This document shows positions 36,178-47,933 of a stretch of DNA of 64,000 bases, piece after piece. The notes under the pieces are model-generated. The model was not told the DNA's origin. It saw only the letters and a program-made list of their open reading frames with translations, and searched no databases. This DNA is from Brasenia schreberi (lineage: Eukaryota; Streptophyta; Magnoliopsida; Nymphaeales; Cabombaceae): NCBI GenBank assembly GCA_036023115.1, contig JAYKKT010000046.1, positions 6,811,001 to 6,875,000 of the forward strand, given 5' to 3'. Both the position numbers and the translations under genes were made by a program. Within the stretch, counting starts at the first letter, position 1. Each line of letters begins with the position of its first letter.

Positions 36178-38730
36178 AAACCTAGGTATTTAAAACTTTT
36201 CTTTTGGGGATGCAATGTGTGCCAATTTTAATTTAGGTAACCAAATGATCAAACTTATATTCCATATATTTTGTCTTTGTTCTACTAAGTCGGAAGCGTT
36301 TGCTTTCTAATGTTTCTCGCCATAGTTCCAATTTTCTATTAACTTTTTTCTTAGACTCCTCCACTAATACAATGTCATCTGCAAATACCATACACCAAGG
36401 TACTTCATCTTGAATATGTTTTATTAACTCATCGATCACCATTATAAATAAGTATGGACTTAAAGTTGATCCTTGATGTAACCCAATATTAACTTCAAAA
36501 AAGTCTATCGTTCATTTATGAGTCCTCACACATGTTTTTGCACCATCATACATGTCTCTTATAAGGTTAATATATGTCAATGGGATACCTCTTTTTTCCA
36601 AAGTTCTCCAAAGAACCTCCCTCAGTACCCTATCATAAGCTTTTTATAGATCAATAAATATCATGTGAAGGTCTTTTTTTTTCTCTAAAATGTTCCATAA
36701 GACATATCAAAAGGTGAATCACTTCAATACTAGATCTGCCTGGCATGAATCCAAATTGGTTCTTTATTGTACTTGATACTTGTCTTAACCTACGTTCGAT
36801 AATTCTTTCCCATAATTTCATAGTATGACTCATTAACTTGATATCTCGATAATTCACACAATTTTTAATGTCTCCCTTGTTCTTATATATGGATATAAGT
36901 GTACTTACTCTCCATTCCTCGGGTATCTTTTGGTTTTTTCATATTTCATTAAATAGTCTTGTGAGCCAAGTGATTCCTATTTCACCTAGTATTTTCCAAA
37001 ACTTCTATAGGAATATTATCTGGTCCTACCGATTTACCACCCTTCATATGTTTAAGAACCTCTTTGACTTCATTCTTTTGAATACGTCGGTAGAAATTGT
37101 AGTTTATATACTTTTCTTATTTGGTTAATTCTCCTAAGCTAATACTAACATCTTTATTTTCATTAAAAAGATTATAAAAATAGTTTTTCCATCTATTTCT
37201 TATATCATCATTTGCCACTAGAATTTTTTCATCCTCGTCTTTGATCCATCTAACATAATTAAGATCTCTACTTTTCTTATCTCTAGCCCTAGATATCCTA
37301 AAAATATCTCTTTCACCCTCTTTTGAGTTGAGTTTTTTATATAAGTCCTCCCAAATTTTAGCTTTTGCTTCACTCACAGCTTTTTTCGCTTCCTTCTTTA
37401 CTTTCTTATAAGCCTCTAAAGTTTCACTAGTTTTTTTAGCATAATATAATTTGTAACATGCCCTTTTTGCCTTGATTTTATTTTGTACTACTTCACTCCA
37501 CCACCAAGCTTCTTCTTGTGCTGGTACACCTCCCTTAGATTCACCTAACACATCTTTCGCCACTTTCCTAATATGTATAGCCATATTGTTCCACATATCA
37601 CAGGGTGTACCAACATAATTTCCAACATCTCCTTGAAGGATTTTCTGTTTAAATATATCTTCTTTCTCACTTTTGAGGTTCCACTATTTAGTCCGAATAG
37701 CTCGATGCACTCTTTTCTTCTTTGTTCATTTTTTTTATTTATAAATCCATAACTAAAAGTCGATGTTGGGTGGTTAAGCTTTCTCCTGGAATTACCTTGC
37801 AATCTTTACAACACGCTCTATCTTTTTTTGTACAAATAAAGTAATCAATTTGTGTTTGTGATAAGCCACTCTTATAAGTAATTAAATGTTCATCTCATTT
37901 TTTGAAGATTGTATTGACTATAAAGAGATTAAATGCTATAGCAAAATTTAAAATCTCCCTACCTTTCTCATTTATATCCCCAAAACCAAAGTTTTCATGA
38001 ATCCCTTGATATCCTAATGCCTCTTTACCAACATGTCCATTTAAGTCTCCTCCTAAACAAGTCATCTCCCTTTGTGGAATCTTTTGAATCACCTTATCTA
38101 ACTCTTCCCAAAAAGTTGTCTTTATACTATCTTCTAGTCCTACTTGGGGTGCGTAAGCACAAACTATATTCAAAACCTCTGCTCCTAACACTAATTTCAA
38201 TGTCATGATTTGGTCACCATATCGTTGTATGTCTGCTACACTATCCTTTAAATCTTTATTTATGATAATACCAACTCTCTTTTGAGCCTTTTCTTTACCT
38301 AAGTAACATAATTTAAAACATGTATCCTCTATCTCCTTTGCTTTTTCTCCAACTCATTTAAAACATGTACCATAATCATATTATCTAACACCTCCATTAG
38401 GTTACTGGATAATGTTTCCATATTCCAAGAACCAATACGAATATTATTATCTAAGACTAGCTTCCTTACCTCCCGCATCCGTCCAGAATCAAAATGCGGA
38501 GACCCTCTCTGAAAAATTTTTACTACATTCGGGCGGCAATGTAGCGGGACTAACTTCTTTACCCACACCCGTCCATGATGTGGGAACCCTCTCTTCAATT
38601 GATTCACTATATTCGAGCGAAAATGTAGTGGCCCTTGCTTACTTATTACTACGTTCGGGCTCTGTAGCACGTCGCTAGGCGGGGACACTCCAAAGCAATA
38701 CTCATAATTTTTGTAATCCATGTTATAAAA
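36178..38730 (-). mobile_element. LINE (non-LTR retrotransposon, RTE-like), decayed
   Basis: On the minus strand, from high to low coordinates: an endonuclease start (IRIGSWNMETL, about 38,460), an endonuclease core with GGDLNGHVG and a NTIFKK end (38,206-37,895), a linker with RNRWKNYFYNLF (37,596-37,117), reverse transcriptase pieces with QFGFMPGRSS (36,857-36,651) and a FADD box (36,388-36,377). Frames change between pieces, so it is dead. The APE-RT order and the wording of these motifs fit RTE-clade plant LINEs. The 3' end is cut off near 36,178, close to the SDR pseudogene edge (36,123). A second copy of the family is at 50,170-51,990. It is a plant genomic element, not a virus. Confidence 0.9.
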
Positions 38731-38840
38731 ATCCTACGAAGGTTTACGCTGGTTGTCAGAAGCCTAACACAACCCTTCTCCTTTATTCGGGCTTGGGACC
38801 GGCAATGCAAGGGTGATCTCTTACATGGGCGGAGTTAAAG
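38731..38840 (-). mobile_element. Probable 5' leader of the LINE, between 5S-derived sequence and endonuclease
   Basis: On the minus strand this contains ggtcccaagcccgaataaag and gttgtgttaggcttctgaca, a leader type I associate with plant LINEs of this kind. It connects the 5S-derived block to the element without an obvious boundary. Confidence 0.5.
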
Positions 38841-38941
38841 GAGTACAACACGAGGACTTCCCAGGAGGTTACACATCCCAGTACTACTCTCGCCCAAGTA
38901 CACTTAACTTCGGAGTTCTGATGAGATTCAGTGCTTTAAGT
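38841..38941 (-). repeat. 5S rRNA-derived sequence (about 100 of 120 nt)
   Basis: Read on the minus strand, this matches plant 5S rRNA from about position 19 to the 3' end: the conserved blocks catcagaactccgaagttaa, gggcgagagtagtac and cctcctgggaagtcctcgtg are intact. About ten substitutions are scattered through it, including at the start of the A-box region (ctgaatctc for ccggatccc). The internal Pol III promoter region is therefore partly degraded. The 5' end of 5S is missing and an AT microsatellite follows at 38,952-38,979. It is directly 5' of the LINE in the same orientation. Confidence 0.9.
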
Positions 38942-38947
38942 GCGTAA

Positions 38948-38982
<35 letters not shown>

Positions 38983-41450
38983 AGATGACAAAGATACCTA
39001 TCTATAGATTGATCTTGTATAGCCAAAACATTAGAAGTATCCAATGTAAGACGTCAATTGCATAGATTCTGGATCGCAGATGTGTGTCGGTATCTCTGCG
39101 TCATTGTTCGAATTGATGAATCAGCCCAATGTGCTAAAAAGCAAATGAGTATTAAAAGTTTACAAAGAAAACAAAAAGAAAGTGAAATCAACGATATCCA
39201 AGGGCAGTTGATTCAGGCCCAAATCAGTCCAATTTGGGTTCAGCAATTTGGCTAACCCCTCTCTCCCCCATCCGAAGCAAGTGCATAAAAGCAAGAAGTC
39301 CTGTATAGAACCGAAGCCCCAGCGTTTCGATTGACGGATTTATGTTCACACATCTGTAACACAGTTTTTCCGACGGAAAAGGGAGAACATCGGTACTGTG
39401 ACTAAACGAAGCCACGGGTCTCCGGTATAAGGTTCAACTCGAAAGCGCCTCGAAGTTGAAGGTCATTAGTTCGATACCGGGGCAGCATTCTAGCAGGGGT
39501 TCCATTAACCGAACCCCACCTTGCCTATCAAAACTTTTGAGAGTTCTCTTATTTAAGGCTCGTTTGGTTCATGAATGAGTTTCATTTGGAAGTTCGACTT
39601 TTGAAAACCCAATTCAAACCCTAGCCGTCAGGCACCTCAAGCAAATTTGAGAAGTAATTCACTTCCAACACGTCAAATCAAAATAACCCTTTAAACACTT
39701 CCCAAGAAGTGTAGTTGAGATTCGTACCGTGAGACCATGAATCTTTTTGATAGCATCAAAACTTTTGAGAGTTCTCTTATTTAAGGCTCGTTTGGTTCAT
39801 GAATGAGTTCCATTTGGAAGTTCGACTTTTGAAAACCCGATTCAAACCCTAGCCGTTAGGCACCTCAAGCAAATTTGAGAAGTAGATTCACTTCCAACAC
39901 GTCAAATCAAAATAACCATTTAAACACCTCCCAAGAAGTGTAGTAGAGATTCGTACCGTGAGACCATGAATCTTTTTTATAGATTCGGATCCACAGGTAA
40001 ACCAAACATGCCCCAACAGTTCAGGCATTCAATTTAAAGCAAAGAACAAGTATGCGGCTTTTTGAGAAGGTTGAAGCACAAAACCAGAAGCATCAAACAC
40101 GGGTTGTGGTAGGGCAGGTTCCTAGCTCAGCTCGTTTGTCACTTGTTCGTGGAAATGGTTTGTCAAACCAATGAGCTGAATAAGAACATGGTATCTTAAG
40201 CTCATTTATGCTCACAAAATCTTGTTAAGCGATTAAACATTTTACCTAAACTGTTGCTTTCCAAACTAATCCAAACGTATTGGTATTTCAGGTTAATGGA
40301 GGCTCATTCTATAACATTTTCACAACCACAGCTCGGGTCGTAAAAAGATGGGTACTCGTTCACAAACATGTGTTAACATAAGGCTGTGGTAAGCCTCACA
40401 ATACACCAAGTCTAATTCATGATCCACGGGACATCTGGGTGCACTGTGGAGTCTCAATATCATGGGTGCTGATGACCAATTTGGCCCGCATTGTTTTTTA
40501 AATGCAATATACTTGAAGGTAAAGGATACACGAATCCGTATGGTCATGAGTGACTTCATATAATAGCATAAAGCCTTTGAAGCTTTAATTAGTTGGCTTG
40601 ATCGATGACTTGGAGCAAGCTCTTGACGGAGCGTATACGTTCAGTTCATGATTTTAGCTTTGAAGGAATATATAACCAAGTATCTCTACTACTCATCATG
40701 TCATTTGAACGACGGAAATATTTAAGTGGTTTCATGCATAGATGAGAGAGAGAAACCCACGAGAAAGCGTATACGCTTCACCATTGGAAATTCGGAATCT
40801 TATAAGAAAACCAACGAATAACGAAATCTTATCACGTCGGAAACAAAATATCAATATTCACAGGTTAACTAATTTCCAAATACAGTGCAACCTAAATTGA
40901 ATTGTCTGATTTTCCTGACACGTTTCTGACATCGACGCATATTTATTAATGATGATCATCATTCCTTTCTCTGCTCTACATTTTTATCACTTTAGGATAC
41001 ATTCGTGATATCTACATTTTGATCTCTTTGGTATACATTCCTTATCAGGCATCTCGTTTCCAGTTAGACCAGACACGGACCTTCATGCCTGGCATAGGAT
41101 AAGTTAAAAGGACCCAAGTAGGAAGGTCATGCATTCAGCCGCTCAACTTGTGATGGTAGTAAAGGATTTCCACAAGTTCCATATAAGGGAAATCATTAAT
41201 AAGCTAAATATCCTGTATTTATAAAGTATCCAAGTTGGCGATGACATGGCCGAGACTTGACGGCAGTACCAACAAAGAAGTATAACAAAGATTTCCTACT
41301 AAAATACACAAATCTCGTCATTCTATTTCGCTTCTTTCATGCCTCTTATTGATGGATAAAGTTTACATAAATACATTCTATTCATGGTATAATCATATGG
41401 ATAAAGTTTACATGAGTTATTTCTATTCATGGTGCTCTTACCCCAAAACA
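38942..41450. other. Intergenic with repeats
   Basis: An AT array (38,952-38,979), a SINE-like block with a B-box-like motif (ttagttcgataccgg, about 39,467-39,481), and a tandem duplication at 39,527-39,982. No gene is supported in the rest. Confidence 0.45.
39527..39982 (+). repeat. Two tandem copies of a 228-bp unit, possible foldback/MITE
   Basis: The unit beginning atcaaaacttttgagag at 39,527 repeats at 39,755 with about 95% identity and one small indel. Within it, ggctcgtttggttc (39,557) and the flanking aaaccaaacatgcccc (39,999-40,014) look like imperfect terminal inverted repeats, so a hAT- or PIF-like MITE may have expanded by internal tandem duplication. Confidence 0.85.
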
Positions 41451-41458
41451 TGGTTCTC

Positions 41459-41466
41459 TATATAAA
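41459..41466 (+). promoter_or_regulatory. TATA box of the beta-xylosidase gene
   Basis: TATATAAA lies 67 bp before the ATG at 41,526. Confidence 0.65.
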
Positions 41467-41525
41467 GACAACCTCTACCTTGTTCATTTGCAATACTGCT
41501 GTTCGCTAGAGTGTCAAAACACAAT

Positions 41526-44500
41526 ATGGCTACTTTTAGACAATTTCTAGCCTTGGCACTCTTCTCATGCTTGCTTGTTGAGGCCTCTTGTTCATTTAGA
41601 AAGCTTGGCTTAGCGACGACTCAATCGCGGGACACAGCCACCATTGTCTGCAATGCGACGAGGTTCACAGAATTGGGCTTGGACATGAGAAAATTTCAAT
41701 TCTGCAACAATAGATGGCCTTACTCCCTTCGTGCAAAGGACTTGGTTGACAGGATGACTTTGGATGAGAAGGTAGCTCAGATGGGCAACACTGCTCTAGG
41801 AGTCGAGAGACTCGGCCTCCCGGGGTACCGGTGGTGGTCTGAGGCACTTCATGGTGTGTCCAATGTCGGCGGTGGGTCTACGTTCGATGAGAGGGTTCCT
41901 GGAGCCACTAGCTTTCCTCTTGTCATCCTCACTGCTGCTTCCTTCAATGAGACCTTGTGGAAGGTCATTGGTGAGGTATGTCAACATATCAAACTACAAA
42001 CCCACAATTAAAGCATGAGACAATGGATATTTCTAAACGAAATATCTACAATGGTGTGTAGATGGATCTATCTATAGCATAGTTGTTTCAGCTGCTACAT
42101 TGCTGATCAGTGAATTATGCGTACAGGCTGTTTCTACTGAGGCCAGAGCCATGCGCAATTTGGGTTTAGCCGGTCTGACTTTTTGGAGCCCAAACATCAA
42201 CGTCGTTAGGGATCCAAGGTGGGGAAGAGCTCTGGAGACACCGGGTGAAGATCCATTTGTCGTTGGGCGCTATGCCGTTAACTATGTGAGAGGCCTGCAG
42301 GATGTAGAAGGTTCGACGAAAGTTGCCGATCCAACCACTCGGCCTCTCAAGGTTTCAGCTTGTTGTAAGCATTATGCTGCCTATGATATTGATAACTGGC
42401 AAGGCACCGATCGCTTCCATTTTGATTCTAGGGTAAGAACCATAATGTACTTTCAAATATTTATATATATATATATAGGGATGTCTTTTTGTGTAGGTGA
42501 TCTTCATTTCTTGCTCTTTAAATGAAGGTGACGGAGAGAGATATGATCGAGACCTTCCAGCGTCCGTTTGAGATGTGTGTGAGGGATGGGGATGTTAGCA
42601 GCGTGATGTGTTCTTACAACCGTATCAATGGCATTCCTGCATGTGCCGATTCCAAGCTCCTCCTTGAAACTATTAGAGGAGACTGGAACCTTCATGGGTC
42701 AGTATCTCTCTTTTTTTTCTGTGCGCATGTGCATGGCAACCGACTGTGAATTTATGGACAGATGTTTAGGGCTAGTATCCAATTGCTGTAGGCTTCCCAC
42801 GTAATTTAACGTGCTCGATCTCAAATTTATTGAAATCCAGATACATCGTCTCCGACTGTGATTCTATTGAAGTGATGTACACCGGTCACAAGTTCTTGCA
42901 AGACACACAGGAAGATGCCGTTGCCCAGGTGCTCCGAGCTGGTAATTTAACGCAAACTGATCTTACTTTACAATCAATAAGAACACAAGCAAAAACTGTA
43001 TTTATTCCTCCAGAGAAAAATACATGATAAAGAACAATGATTTCTTACTGCTTGCGACTTCCTTGATAGGTCTTGACCTTGATTGTGGCAAGTACTATCC
43101 AAACTTCACTAAATCTGCAGTCCAGAAAGGAAGAGTCAGAGAATCTGACATAGACAAAGCATTGATCAACCTATACACTGTGTTATTGAGGCTTGGATTC
43201 TTTGACGGAAACCCTCTCTATGATCCACTGGGAGCCAGTGATGTATGCTCTGCAGAGCACCAAGAGCTGGCAAGGGAAGCAGCAAGAGAAGGAACCGTTC
43301 TACTGAAGAACATTGACAACACACTTCCTTTGGACACTAACAAAGTAAAAGTCCTCTCTGTTTCTGGGCCTCATGCGAATGCAACCGACGCAATGATCGG
43401 AAACTATGCCGGAATTCCATGCAAATATGCAACGCCATTGGCCGAATTGTCCTCCTATGCTACAGTAAACTATACAGTCGGCTGCGACAACGTTGCTTGC
43501 TCGAGTGATGTTCCCATAGCTGATGCGGTTATGGCAGCCACCGTAGCGGATGCAACAATCATATTTGCAGGGCTAAACTTGCAGTTTGAGGCAGAGTCTT
43601 TAGATCGGAGTGACCTTCTCCTTCCGGGTAATCAGACTGAATTGATCGTTCAAGTCGCGAATTCCTCTAGGGGACCCGTTATATTGGTGGTATTTTCTGG
43701 AGGTTGTGTGGATATTACCTTTGCGCAAAACCATCCCAATGTCAAAGCCATTCTTTGGGCTGGTTATCCAGGTGAACAGGGTGGTGCAGCTATTGCAGAC
43801 ATTATCTTCGGTAACTATAATCCAGGTACTTCACAAGAGAACCCAGAGACCCAAGATATTAAATTTCTAATTCAAGCATGTCGCACACACGAGCACAGGC
43901 ACACAGATACGTGTTTGTGTGTAATAGAAAGATTATGATTTAATCTGATCTATTCTTTGGATGTGGCAACTAATATAAGGAGAGTATGAGTTTTTGTGAG
44001 GATGCAAATTTAGATGTTATTATTGGTGATGCTTTTTTGTTTGTCATATTGAAACTATGTGACTTTGTAACTATACAACTCATTTGCAGGCGGCAGATTG
44101 CCCATCACATGGTACACCAACGACTACAAAGATGCGCTTCCCATGACATCAATGCCTTTGAGGCCTCTCCCTGAACTGGGATACCCAGGAAGAACCTACA
44201 AATTCTTTAATGGCACAACCCTTTACCCATTCGGCTACGGCTTGAGCTACACTACATTCAAATATGCTATATCATCTGCACCAACTAGTGTTACAGCCGG
44301 ATTGAGATTTTACCAGCAATGCAGAACACTAAATTACGCTCCGGGCACGTCCGTGCCTTGGTGTCCGGCCGTCCTGATCGAGGATTCTAGATGCCATGAA
44401 ATAATTAAGATAATTGTGAACGTGACTAATTCTGGTAATAGAGGCGGAAGCAATGTGGTGTTGATGTACTCTGTGCCTCCTAAGGAGATACTAAACACCC

Positions 44501-44709
44501 ACATAAAGCAAGTTATTGGGTTTCAGAGAGTGTACGTGGATGCTGGTATGACTGAAACGGTGACGTTCAACATCAGGCCATGCGATGGATTAAGCATCGT
44601 GGATGACAATGCTAACAAAGTTTTGCCTTGGGGAGTGCATACCATCATCGTTGGAGATGGAGATCAAGCTGTGTCCTTTCCACTTACTATGAACTTCAGT
44701 GCAGAGTAA
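41526..44709 (+). CDS. Beta-xylosidase / alpha-L-arabinofuranosidase, glycoside hydrolase family 3
   Basis: Six exons: 41,526-41,975; 42,127-42,432; 42,528-42,697; 42,841-42,941; 43,070-43,825; 44,090-44,709. All introns have GT..AG and all frames join, giving 800 residues, usual for plant GH3 xylosidases. The protein starts at the first ATG; residues 1-23 are a signal peptide. Motifs in order: FCN...[42 protein letters not shown], then IVSDCDS with the predicted nucleophile D314. The second domain has [14 protein letters not shown] and EAESLDR, and the C-terminal fibronectin-III-like part has [10 protein letters not shown]. It would trim xylose or arabinose from xylan, arabinan or arabinogalactan in the apoplast; substrate preference cannot be decided from sequence. 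Exon 4 is short and GH3-typical in position. The gene looks intact. Confidence 0.95.
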
Positions 44710-44849
44710 GAACTTATCGACAGGAATCAGTGCAGCAGCTAGAATGGTAGCTGCTGTTACTGAGCATTAAATCAGCTTTTGCAAGTATCTTTTCCCTTGC
44801 TATGTTGGTCTCATATATTTGTACTGGATCAAATTGATCTTCTCTTGCC

Positions 44850-44855
44850 AATAAA
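44850..44855 (+). other. Poly(A) signal AATAAA of the beta-xylosidase gene
   Basis: AATAAA lies 141 bp after the stop in a T-rich flank. Confidence 0.5.
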
Positions 44856-47800
44856 GCGTAGCAAATGATGAGAACCTTTTTCTCGATGATGGTGCAGTTG
44901 GTTTCTAATTCTTGCTCATTTCTTATTCGAGATAAAAGATAAATGCAACAATCTTTGGATTGTGGACATCAACTCAAATGATAAAAAAACGGAGCTAATT
45001 TCTTCGTGCTCGTTCAGATCAGAACTGAAGAATCATCTGGACAAATAAGAATCTGATTAAGGAAATCTCTCTCTCAACTTGGTTCAGCTCATCTCTTAAA
45101 AGGGTAATGTTCAGATTGCTCACACACAAAATTAACATGATATCCCCTTTAGCCCAGTGAAGTATAAAAAAGTAGCATACCTCTCCTGGGCTTCGGCTCC
45201 CTTCTTACAGAAACAAAGGCGTGATGCTAACAAAATCCAAATAAGTAAAATTGCTGACTATATGACATCCAACCGGAATGCTCTAAAGGGAGACAGCCAT
45301 CAGATTCCACCTAAAGTAACATGATAAAATAAAATGGTTACCTATTTGTGACACAAATAAGAAATGACATGACACCAACATTACCTGAAACACAGAATGA
45401 CAGCTTCTATAAGAATCATCATGGTTTAGGGAAGGATCGTTGTTGGATGAAGATTTGACACAACACATGTTTATTTATTATAGGAGATATGAATATAATA
45501 CAACAATTTCCAAGAAGGGAACTCATGTAATTAACTCTTATAGAAGTTTACTTATTCGAAACTTTTACTTTATTATCTTTTTTTTTTACACATTAATGAC
45601 CTATGGTTTAAGCTTTTATAATACTTACGATGCTACTTTGATATAGCATACTTTAGAGAACTGAACCGAACCGTGATATGGCAGAACCAAATCAAACCAA
45701 ACCACCGGTTCCGGTTTCTATATATATGTGTGTGTGTTTGTGTGTGGTTATAAAACTCATATATATAAATGTATAAACTTGTAAAGATTTATATCTACTA
45801 TAAACTTTATTTTTATAAAAAAATGGTTTGGTTCCATGCTGGAACAATGAACCGAACTACAATATTTTTGTCCTGATAGAGCCGAACCAAACCAAGCCAC
45901 CATACATCTAGAACAGAACCTGTTTCATGAACACCCCTAATGAAACCAAACAAAACCAACAGGCCTTGAACACAAAATTTCGGCCATGGAGTCTAGGGAT
46001 GACTCTCATCCGCATCTTTTTCACTCTAAAGTGTTTTAGAATGTAAGATCATAAGCTCGGTTCGGGTTGCCATGTGCAATAAGCTCGGTTCAGGTTGCCG
46101 TGTGCAAGACCCAGTACCAGTACCTTAAGTACAAGGCAGGTCCCAGCGACCCATACATTTCCTCATCTCATATACTTATGTGAAAAGTCCCTCGATGATG
46201 TAACATAAATTGATAATTAAGCTTGGTGCCAGTATTGGAATCACTTTCCAACTCAAAAACTTGCTGCAATCTGAGAAAATACTTTCTGTACATGGACTTC
46301 TTTGGTTAGAGGTTGCTCCCCTTAAGGTAAGCAGTCCCATTTGATGTGGGCCTCTGGTCTTACTGCCCCTTCTGTCCTGGACCTCGGATTATATCCTTGA
46401 TCCAATTACATAAATGCAGATCCATGAACCACCGCCATGTCAGGGTTCCCAAATTCAATTCATCCATTGGATGGAGCTCGAGTTCCGTGCCAGCTGAGCT
46501 AGCGCTAGCTCTCTTCGCCGGGAGGCCTACTCAAAAGCCGAGTCTGTCTTACGCCCTTATGTGAAATCGAAGTGCATTAACGAGCTTTACCATAATCTTT
46601 CTTTTTGATGAGAAATTCAGTTTAATAGTTTTTAAACAGTTGAAGTTACAAGAAAGAAACCAAATTACATAGTGAAGAAAAAGTAAAATACAGCAACGTC
46701 GTAGTCACCGGATCTGGCGTGGACCAACCATGAATACCATATCCAGATTTGATGGTGAAGATAAAGTTTGAATAATAGAACTATTCGAGATGGACCAATA
46801 GCAATCTATCGGGTCCGTGTCCACTTGAAATAAGAGAAGGAAAAGCCGGGTTCTGGCCAGTTTCTGACACAAAACGAAACCAACACGGCTTGGACACAAA
46901 AATGTCAGCCCTAGAGTCTATGCATGACTCATCTACTTCTTTTTCATTGTGAAATGTTTTAAAAGGTCATGCGGTTCGGATTGCCGAGCACGAGTCCACT
47001 ACTCGTAGCAGGTCTCGTCTCGTAAATCCGATATCGATTCTTCTTCTTATTTTTTTTTTTAAGAAGTTAGGCTCATCTAAAAATAAAACAAATTATACTA
47101 AATGATAAAAAGAAACTATCAGCAACAAGTGACGGTTAGGAATGCAAACGCATCCGTTTGAACCCTCGTCCGCCCACTGTGACTGTGAGGTAAAGTTCTT
47201 CCATTCACGAGACACAAGACATGCTTTTATAAGAAAATAGTCATTCTCAACAACCGCACAAATGGTGTTATATGTGGTCGGGGTGCGAAAAGAATCGTAA
47301 CAATCACCAAAAGCCAAAACTATCGAACAGTTTCTGAATAAAATAGTAACAATATAGATAAGGCGACAAATCTATCAATTCAAAAATCCGAAAAAGAATG
47401 GAGGCGACAAATCTATCAATTCATTCATTCATCTATCAATCATTCACAAGAAAATACCTAAGCATAGAGAGTTTTCTTCCCAAACAAACCCAACTTAGAA
47501 GAAATCTCAAATCATCAAAATCACATTAGTGAACAATAAGATCAATTCACCCAGAGGTCAACTGAAGCAAAATAAACCTGCAAGGAGTTGACCGGAATAC
47601 CCAAGCTTTACCTAAAGGGGACAACTTGAACCATCTAACTCTTAATGCAATTTAACGGTATGTAAACCAGAGTGCTTGCTCAGCGGCAAGCGTGCATGAC
47701 GGTGTCGCCGAGGCAGGAGTTCCACTCGTGGTGGTTGCACCGCTTCGTTCTCCGGTTGTAAAAAAGAAAAATTAACGGTACGTACACAAATCAGCTTATA

Positions 47801-47930
47801 AATAAGTAATGTAAATACGTTGCCCCCAACGATCTGATCTGTGCTCAAAACAGGTACTTCTTGAAAACGAGAACAGCGAATGATCAAACTGAACTAACTA
47901 ACACACTTTTATTCTCTCTCTCTCTCTCAG
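44856..47930. other. Intergenic with diverged repeats
   Basis: No gene is supported. 45,661-45,950 is rich in ggttcc/aaccgaac motifs. 45,945-46,115 and 46,870-47,010 are diverged direct repeats sharing caccaac...cttg-acacaaaa, then gagtct, then gactc-atc, then a ggttcgggttgcc-like block. A CT run at 47,913-47,929 lies just 3' of the SDR stop. Confidence 0.45.
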
Positions 47931-47933
47931 TCT

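Noticed and set aside
38841..38941. Functional 5S rRNA gene
   Set aside because: The first ~18 nt are missing and about ten substitutions include the internal promoter region; single isolated copy, not a tandem array.
41511..41525. Upstream in-frame start for the beta-xylosidase
   Set aside because: The codon at 41,511 is GTG; the first ATG at 41,526 directly precedes a good signal peptide.
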